Shown here: one piece after another, positions 30,519 through 35,976 of the stretch | How positions within the stretch are numbered: the stretch's first letter is position 1 | Layout: each line of letters starts with the position of its first letter | Assembly (NCBI GenBank): GCA_017544545.1 | Contig: JAFYDY010000073.1 | Location: 1 to 35,976, forward strand | Length of the DNA: 35,976 nucleotides | Direction of reading: 5' to 3' | Source: a bacterium | GTDB lineage: Bacteria > Cyanobacteriota > Vampirovibrionia > Gastranaerophilales > Gastranaerophilaceae | Program-made: the position numbers and the translations under genes | Notes under the pieces: generated by a model | The model's database searches: none | Told to the model about the DNA's origin: nothing | Seen by the model: the letters and a program-made list of their open reading frames with translations, nothing else

Positions 30519-32192
30519 ATGAAAGAAAATGTACTGGCAAGGCTGGATATAAATACAAAACTATACGGCGAGAGAATCGCTCTTGGAAAAAGAAATAAAT
30601 ACGGCTGGAAAGAATTGACATATAAAGGTTTGGGAATGCTAACCAGACAGTTGGCAAGTTATTTGATTTCCGAATTGCAAATGCAAAAAGGAGAAAAGCT
30701 TGCAATATTGTCAGAATCAATGCCCGAAATGGGGGCGTGTCTTTTTGGTTCGGTGATTTCAGGACTGATTACTGTTCCGTTAGATAACAAATTGACTATT
30801 TATGAATTGGAGTCTATTTTATCTAACTGCCAGCCTTCTGTAATGACTGTTTCTCAGGCTAATTTGGAAAAAGCCGAGGAGTTAAAAAAGAGAATTCCGT
30901 CAATAAAACATATAATAATTATGGACGAACCACGTACGGATGCTAAATATCCGAGTTTGTACCATCTTGCGTCAAGTGATGATTGCAGATGGCGTCATCG
31001 CTCTTTAAAAGATACTGCATTGATTATATACACATCAGGTACAACAGGTGCACCCAAAGGAGTGGAAACAACTTTTGGTAATATGATTACACAGGTTTTG
31101 GAAATGTCAAAAGTTTTGCCGGAGATATTACCACAGGAATGTGTAAATCTGTTATCAATTTTGCCGATGAACCATTTGTTTGAACTGACTGTCGGCTTTT
31201 CGGCGTTTCTGAACAGAGGTTCATCAATATATTATCCTCAGAGTTTGAAACCAAATGATGTTCTTGCTGATATGAGGGAAAAGAAAATTGATTTTATGAT
31301 TGTAGTTCCGGCGTTTTTAAAACTCCTTAAAACAACAATTGAAGCAGATATTCGTTCTTTGTCGGAGGATGAAAGAGAATTGTTTGAAAAATCATATGCT
31401 GCGGCAAAATATATAACGGATTATTCTATCAAAAGACAGCTGTTTAGAAGTATTCTTGCAAAATTTGGCGGCAATTTCTACGGCTTTATTGCAGGCGGTG
31501 CTCCGTTAGATCCGGCAGTGGGTGAATTCTTTGAACGTATTGGTATAAAAGTATTCCAGGGTTACGGATTGTCTGAAACAAGCCCTGTTATCTCAATGGA
31601 CAGAGGTGATGACAGAAAACTGACGTCTGTTGGTCCGATACTGGATTCATACAATGCAAAGATTGATGAAAATACAGGTGAATTGCTTGTTAAAGGACCG
31701 TCTGTTATGAAGGGGTATTACAAAAACCCTGAAAAGACCGCAGAAGTATTGGAACCTGACGGATGGCTTCATACAGGTGACAAGGGTAGAATTGACGAGG
31801 ATGGCAGACTTTATATTACCGGCCGTTTGAAAAATATGATTGTATTATCCGGTGGTAAAAAAGTCTTTCCTGAGGAAGTTGAAACCGTATTGGAAAACAA
31901 TCCGAATTTTGCAGAAATTTGCGTATTCGGTGCTACAAGAAAATCCGGTGCAAAAGACGGTACAGAAGAAATTATGACGGTAATTGTTCCGACAAAAGAA
32001 ATATTAGATAAATACACTGACGAAGATGAACTAAGCACCTTCATAATTCAGGAGGTTAAAAAGATGTCTGTCCAATTGGCTCCGTACAAGAGACCTGTTA
32101 ATATAACGGTTAGAAAACAACCTCTGCCGAGGACTTCTACAAACAAAGTTAAAAGGACTATTGTCAAAGAAGAAACAATGTCGATGAACTAA
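30519..32192 (+). CDS. AMP-forming long-chain acyl-CoA (or acyl-ACP) synthetase
   Basis: 557 residues of the ANL superfamily. Motifs in order: the phosphate loop Y171-T-S-G-T-T-G-A-P-K-G, P-M-N-H-L-F-E, G-G-A-P-L, G-Y-G-L-S-E-T-S-P, W-L-H-T-G-D-K-G, G-R-L-K-N-M-I near the hinge, and the catalytic Lys543 in P-R-T-S-T-N-K. All key residues are present. It activates a fatty acid as acyl-AMP and then loads CoA. In Cyanobacteria the related Aas enzyme loads ACP instead, and with a thioesterase next door that alternative is plausible. The protein lacks a signal peptide and is probably peripheral at the inner membrane. A bidirectional terminator follows. Confidence 0.93.
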   Translation: MKENVLARLDINTKLYGERIALGKRNKYGWKELTYKGLGMLTRQLASYLISELQMQKGEKLAILSESMPEMGACLFGSVISGLITVPLDNKLTIYELESILSNCQPSVMTVSQANLEKAEELKKRIPSIKHIIIMDEPRTDAKYPSLYHLASSDDCRWRHRSLKDTALIIYTSGTTGAPKGVETTFGNMITQVLEMSKVLPEILPQECVNLLSILPMNHLFELTVGFSAFLNRGSSIYYPQSLKPNDVLADMREKKIDFMIVVPAFLKLLKTTIEADIRSLSEDERELFEKSYAAAKYITDYSIKRQLFRSILAKFGGNFYGFIAGGAPLDPAVGEFFERIGIKVFQGYGLSETSPVISMDRGDDRKLTSVGPILDSYNAKIDENTGELLVKGPSVMKGYYKNPEKTAEVLEPDGWLHTGDKGRIDEDGRLYITGRLKNMIVLSGGKKVFPEEVETVLENNPNFAEICVFGATRKSGAKDGTEEIMTVIVPTKEILDKYTDEDELSTFIIQEVKKMSVQLAPYKRPVNITVRKQPLPRTSTNKVKRTIVKEETMSMN

Positions 32193-32226
32193 AAAAAAAT
32201 AAGGCTTCAAGCCTTATTTTTTTGTG
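32191..32226. terminator. Bidirectional intrinsic terminator overlapping both stops
   Basis: ATAAGGC (about 32199-32205), loop TTCAA, GCCTTAT (32211-32217), extended by A and T runs on either side. The plus-strand gene stop (32190-32192) is in the A run. On the minus strand the tag stop (TGA, 32209-32207) lies in the loop, so the last residues of Tag are encoded by the hairpin arm. Confidence 0.85.
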
Positions 32227-32761
32227 TAAAACACTCAAAATCGTGATCGTTTACCACTCCGATTGCCTGAAGATAAGAATATATAATTACTGTTCCGACA
32301 AATTTCATTCCTCTTTTCTTTAGGTCTTTTGATATTTTATCGGATAAGGGAGTTGAAATGGGCAGTTCTTTTGTTGTTCTTTGAATAATTTTATTCCCCG
32401 TAAATCCCCATATGTAATCAGAAAAGCTGCCGTATTCTTTTTGAATTTCTTTGAAAATTTTAGCATTATTTATTGCTGATAAAATTTTATTTTTGCACCT
32501 GATAATACCGGGGTTATTCATTAATTCGGAAATCTTTGTTTCGTCGTATTTTACAATTTTGTTTATATCAAAGTTATCAAAAGCTTTGCGAAAGGCTTCA
32601 CGCTTTTTTAGTACTGTAATCCAGGATAATCCGGCCTGAAAAGATTCTAAAATCAGTAATTCAAGCAAATCCCTGTCATCATATTTGGGAACTCCCCATT
32701 CTTCATCGTGATATTTTATATATATTTCACTGTTAGGATCAACCCAAAAACATCTTTTCAT
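32207..32761 (-). CDS. tag: DNA-3-methyladenine glycosylase I
   Basis: 184 residues, close to the 187 of E. coli Tag. It removes 3-methyladenine from alkylated DNA. The zinc ligands are Cys4, His18, His173 and Cys177 (M-K-R-C-F-W at the start; N-D-H-D-F-E-C-F at the end). Glu39 in L-E-S-F-Q-A-G-L-S-W is the base-recognition Glu. The residues I-K-Y-H-D-E-E-W-G-V-P are typical. It appears monocistronic, convergent with the acyl ligase. The C-terminal five residues are within the terminator hairpin. No relation to its neighbours is evident. Confidence 0.95.
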   Translation of the reverse strand: MKRCFWVDPNSEIYIKYHDEEWGVPKYDDRDLLELLILESFQAGLSWITVLKKREAFRKAFDNFDINKIVKYDETKISELMNNPGIIRCKNKILSAINNAKIFKEIQKEYGSFSDYIWGFTGNKIIQRTTKELPISTPLSDKISKDLKKRGMKFVGTVIIYSYLQAIGVVNDHDFECFTQKNKA

Positions 32762-32796
32762 AACTTATGTTCCCTTTCTTTTTAATTCTATCATAA

Positions 32797-32859
32797 TGTA
32801 ACAAAGGAATAAATAATATCTGCCGATTGCTTTATTAAATGCTGTTTATGTTGTATAAT
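32797..32859 (+). promoter_or_regulatory. Promoter of the large TPR gene, similar to the pfl promoter
   Basis: TGTAACAAA (32797-32805) and, 63 bp from its start to the end of the -10, TTTATGTTGTATAAT (32845-32859), of which the last six bases are a perfect -10. The -35 at 17 bases (TTTATT) is poor. Both elements match those before the pfl operon. Confidence 0.5.
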
Positions 32860-32886
32860 TCTCTTGGAAACAGGAATGGGGTTATT

Positions 32887-35800
32887 ATGAAAAGAAATAA
32901 TAAAATAGGTTTATTGGTTGCTGTTATGGTATTGAACCTTTGCACAGTCGGAACTGCAGCTTATTCAAAGCCGGCAACTGAGGGTGTAATTTTAACTGCA
33001 AGCGACAGTGATGAGAATATTACTACGATAAAAGCTAACAGGGAAACTCTTGAAAGTGCCAAAGCCGATATGGCAGACAAAAAATATGAATCTGCGATAA
33101 CCTATTTAAATGCATATATAAACGGTAAACCTAAAAAGTATGAAGGATACAAACTCAGAGGGGAGTGCTATTATGCGTTGCGTCAATATGAACTTGCCCG
33201 TCAGGATTTTCAGACTGCTGTTGATATAAAAACGGGCGATGACAAATTTATAACAGGGACAAAGGTCGTAGGTGCGTATGTTTTGGGTGCCGATAAAGAA
33301 GGTCAAACCCAAAACCCCGAATTAGGAATTTTATATGGTGAGTTGATGTATGCACAAAAAGCCCTGAATGATCCTGCGTATGAGGAATCCTTCAGAAAAG
33401 CGTTTGAATACAATTCTCATCAGTATCTTCCGCAACCTAAAGTAAATGATATTTTCAAAATTAATTGCCCTCAAAAATATGGCAAGATCTTCAATCCTCA
33501 GGGTAATGATGTGGAAATAATGGCTGTAATCAATGATATTGAAAAGGGTGACTACCACGAAGCTGCGTATAAGTTGCCGGCTCTTTCAGCAAGTTTGCCA
33601 AAATATTATTTGACTCATTATTTAACAGGTGTTGTAATGGCAGGTCTTGATCAGGATACGGAGGCGATAAAAGCATTTGAAAAAGCTATAACTCTGAATC
33701 CGAATGATTTTGAATCCCTTGCAAGTTTAGGGCAGATTTATTACAACGAAGCTGAAAAGTCTTTTTCAAAAGAAAAAGCTAATAAATCTATTGAGTATTT
33801 TAAAAAGGCGATAAAACTGAATCCGAATATTTCAACCTATGACTATTATATTGGACTTAACAATCTTTTAATTGGCAATAACGATGAAGCCGTAACGTAT
33901 TTTGACAAAGCGATTTCTCAAAGAGAAAATGACTATAACAGTATGTATTACAAATCATTAGCCCAGCAAATTAAGGGTGATTATCCGGCAGTTATAGAAA
34001 CAACAACAAAACTTTTGAACAGGCACGTATCAAATTATAACTCGGTATTGTATCTTCAGGCTTTAGCGTACGCAAAATCAGGTAATAATGATGCGGCTTT
34101 GGAAAACGTTGAAAAAATATTTGCAGGTATGAATGATATTTATAATGCTGATATAAAAACAACCTCGGCTAAAGAAGCAACCCTGCCGAATTATTTGCAT
34201 TACCTTAAAGCTCAAATTCTTGAGCAAAAAGGTGAAAATTCAAAAGAAGAATTTGATAAAGCTTTTGAAAATCCTGTAATAAAATCTTTGGCTTCACAAA
34301 ACGGTTTTGATTTTGAAATGAGCTCTGAGGATTTAGAAAATCAAATTGATTACATAAGAACAGCCTTTGACAGTTACGGCAAAATAATTCCTAATGCAAA
34401 CGGATACCGAATTACAAGCCGTATGATTCCGCTTATGCCCGAGTTTGTTGTACCTGATAGTGTAAAACAACTCAGTAATGAAAATGTCGTTGATCTCACT
34501 CCGTCAATTGCACAAAAACTTTTGGAGCAAGATTATGCTGCAAAACCTCAGACCGCAAAGCCTGTTGCTGCCAAAAAGCCGGTAGTTATCGAGGAAAATA
34601 ATGAAACGGAATATGTTGTTTCTAATGCAGGAGACTCCATTGACAGTCAAAAAGAGGAAGAAAATACTTCGGAGGGCGTGCGTATAGGTCTGGGTGTTCC
34701 TGTGGCTGCTCCTGTGTCTGCGGCAAAAGGAGAACCAATGGTATTTACTGCAGATGATTCGGTAAAAATTGCAGGTGATGTCAAGACCGAACAGCCTAAA
34801 GATATTGTAAAAACGGAACAAAATTTAAAAACAACCGTTGTGTCTGCTGCAGAGCAGAAATCAACGGAAGATTTCAACATAAAATATGAAAAAGTTTCTG
34901 AACCTGTGGTTTCAACAGTTGTTTCCGATCCGAAAGATATCGAAGTTCAACAAAAAGATGTTACCACGGTGGTTGAAACAATATCCGCAAAACCGTCAGA
35001 TTCCGAACAAAAATTAGCCCTGGCAAAAGAAAACGCACAGGAAAGTCTTGCCAAAACTATTGCGAGAGCTGAAAACGATGTTGAGGCAAATACTGTTGAA
35101 TCTGTTGAAAAGGTAGAACAGGCTCCGAAAGTTATATTGCCTGACCTCAGACCTTCCGTTGAAGCTGCTTCTTCTCCGGGACAAATAAAAGAAAAGTTTG
35201 CTGATGTAAATTGGGATGAATACAGTGCTCAACAAAAAATGCTTGTAATTAACCCTGAAGATGAAGTAATTGAATTTGATCCTCATGCAGCACCGTTTTT
35301 CAGCAGAGATCAGCATATAGCAGCAGCTCAAAGTACGAATTTGAATACAACTCCGAGGATTACGGATGATTTTTCTCAGATACACAAGGCTGTAAAAGAA
35401 ACTGTTGAAACGGTTACACCTGAGCCGGTTGAAGAAATTAAAACAGTCGTTGAAGAAACAAAAGCTGTTGCGGAAGAAACAAAAGCAACTGCTGAAGCCA
35501 CGGTGAAGAAGGCCGAAGAAATATCTAAAGAGCCTGAATTGATAATTCCGGAGACTGTACAGTCAGCGAGTGCTGAAGTTCCTGTGGTTGCACCGAAGGT
35601 AAAACAAAAAGCCGAGGAAGTAAAAGAAGTTGTGACGAATGTTACCTCAACTCAGACCGAAGGGGTTGCCGAGGAAACACAAAAAACTGTTGAACAGCAG
35701 GAACAGTGGCTGAAGGACTTTTTGAATACTGCAGAAGAAAACGTTGAAGAAACGGGTAAAAAAGCTAAAAAGGTTAAGGCCAAAAAAGAAGAAACCGTAA

Positions 35801-35976
35801 AAGACTTTTTAGATGATGCCGATGAAAAAATGCTTGCAAAAGCTAAAAAGGCTGAGGAAAAACAGGCTAAATTGAAAGCAAAACAAGAGGCAAAACTTTT
35901 GAAGCAGGAGGAAAAACTTGCACAGAAAGCGGTAAAAGATGCCCAAAAGGCAGAACGTGATGCGCAAAAGGCAATA
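32887..35976 (+). CDS. Very long secreted TPR protein with Glu/Lys/Ala-rich tail (partial at window end)
   Basis: The frame is open from ATG 32887 to the last base of the window (1030 codons), so the 3' end is missing. A GGGG site precedes the ATG. A signal peptide (about residues 1-30, ending T-A-A-Y-S) is followed by TPR-like repeats from about residue 55 to 460 (for example D-T-E-A-I-K-A-F-E-K-A-I and L-N-P-N-D-F-E-S-L-A-S-L-G-Q-I-Y-Y). From about residue 540 the protein becomes low-complexity: Val/Glu/Lys/Thr-rich (T-V-E-E-T-K-A-V-A-E-E-T-K), then a charged Lys/Ala/Glu coiled coil like TolA or TonB linkers, with W-L-K-D-F-L and V-K-D-F-L repeated. It could span the periplasm. The partner and C-terminal domain are unknown. 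Confidence 0.85.
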   Translation, partial: MKRNNKIGLLVAVMVLNLCTVGTAAYSKPATEGVILTASDSDENITTIKANRETLESAKADMADKKYESAITYLNAYINGKPKKYEGYKLRGECYYALRQYELARQDFQTAVDIKTGDDKFITGTKVVGAYVLGADKEGQTQNPELGILYGELMYAQKALNDPAYEESFRKAFEYNSHQYLPQPKVNDIFKINCPQKYGKIFNPQGNDVEIMAVINDIEKGDYHEAAYKLPALSASLPKYYLTHYLTGVVMAGLDQDTEAIKAFEKAITLNPNDFESLASLGQIYYNEAEKSFSKEKANKSIEYFKKAIKLNPNISTYDYYIGLNNLLIGNNDEAVTYFDKAISQRENDYNSMYYKSLAQQIKGDYPAVIETTTKLLNRHVSNYNSVLYLQALAYAKSGNNDAALENVEKIFAGMNDIYNADIKTTSAKEATLPNYLHYLKAQILEQKGENSKEEFDKAFENPVIKSLASQNGFDFEMSSEDLENQIDYIRTAFDSYGKIIPNANGYRITSRMIPLMPEFVVPDSVKQLSNENVVDLTPSIAQKLLEQDYAAKPQTAKPVAAKKPVVIEENNETEYVVSNAGDSIDSQKEEENTSEGVRIGLGVPVAAPVSAAKGEPMVFTADDSVKIAGDVKTEQPKDIVKTEQNLKTTVVSAAEQKSTEDFNIKYEKVSEPVVSTVVSDPKDIEVQQKDVTTVVETISAKPSDSEQKLALAKENAQESLAKTIARAENDVEANTVESVEKVEQAPKVILPDLRPSVEAASSPGQIKEKFADVNWDEYSAQQKMLVINPEDEVIEFDPHAAPFFSRDQHIAAAQSTNLNTTPRITDDFSQIHKAVKETVETVTPEPVEEIKTVVEETKAVAEETKATAEATVKKAEEISKEPELIIPETVQSASAEVPVVAPKVKQKAEEVKEVVTNVTSTQTEGVAEETQKTVEQQEQWLKDFLNTAEENVEETGKKAKKVKAKKEETVKDFLDDADEKMLAKAKKAEEKQAKLKAKQEAKLLKQEEKLAQKAVKDAQKAERDAQKAI

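Noticed and set aside
33106-35385. Several open frames on the minus strand opposite the large TPR gene
   Set aside because: The plus strand is open for 1030 codons with a signal peptide and TPR motifs. The minus-strand frames have unlikely composition and no start signals.
455-35976. Alternative genetic code (TGA read as Trp or Gly)
   Set aside because: TGA ends recognisable genes at the correct place (Tag and the M2-like peptidase), and Trp is encoded by TGG throughout.
1-35976. tRNA genes, rRNA, integrase, transposase or prophage
   Set aside because: No cloverleaf-like sequence, rRNA signature, recombinase motif or phage structural gene was seen in the intergenic regions or ORFs.

Overview
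The window reads as one chromosomal segment of an AT-rich, anaerobic, two-membrane (Gram-negative-type) bacterium. TGA is used as a stop codon in at least two genes, so the genetic code is standard. An AsmA-like protein, a TolC-type outer-membrane protein, several cleavable signal peptides and TonB/TolA-like low-complexity protein all point to an outer membrane. Pyruvate formate-lyase with its activase points to fermentation. Several cytoplasmic enzymes carry an unusual short polar N-terminal leader ending in a Phe-Gly or Phe-Lys motif. From memory this resembles uncultured gut Gastranaerophilales (Vampirovibrionia/Melainabacteria, the non-photosynthetic sister group of Cyanobacteria). That placement is inference and could not be tested here. 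No phage, insertion sequence, CRISPR array, rRNA or tRNA was found.

Layout. 1-454: gene-free, with a 68-bp tandem repeat that carries small hairpins. 455-769: small unknown gene. 804-4551: minus-strand cluster (membrane-anchored unknown, M2-like metallopeptidase, TPR protein, HAD phosphatase). 4811-9254: a large acidic protein of unknown function and an AsmA-like protein. 9257-16688: envelope region with a TPR membrane protein, PAP2 phosphatase, an M48-like protein that has lost a zinc ligand, a 515-residue TPR protein, and a fusion of an ABC-type substrate-binding domain with TolC. 16722-22071: amylomaltase (MalQ), RNA ligase RtcB with a small partner, and a large unknown with a possible C-terminal effector domain. 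22295-25476: pyruvate formate-lyase operon in which the enzyme is encoded in two pieces (catalytic subunit, then a 78-residue glycyl radical subunit), followed by the activase. 25586-27775: small unknowns, a Cys-cluster protein and a short CDF metal transporter. 27870-32192: Na/phosphate cotransporter preceded by a tiny overlapping leader ORF, then acyl-ACP thioesterase and an AMP-forming acyl ligase. 32207-32761: DNA glycosylase Tag. 32887-end: a very long secreted TPR/low-complexity protein cut by the window edge.

How genes work together. MalQ releases glucose from maltodextrin, and the split PFL plus PflA would convert the resulting pyruvate to acetyl-CoA and formate. The thioesterase and ligase together could move acyl chains between ACP, free acid and CoA (or back to ACP). 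AsmA-like, PAP2, TolC-like and TPR proteins suggest an envelope-biogenesis neighbourhood. The most notable points are the bipartite pyruvate formate-lyase, the recurrent N-terminal F-G/F-K leader on otherwise ordinary cytoplasmic enzymes, the M48 protein with Asn in place of the first zinc His, and a promoter module shared by the pfl operon and the gene at 32887.
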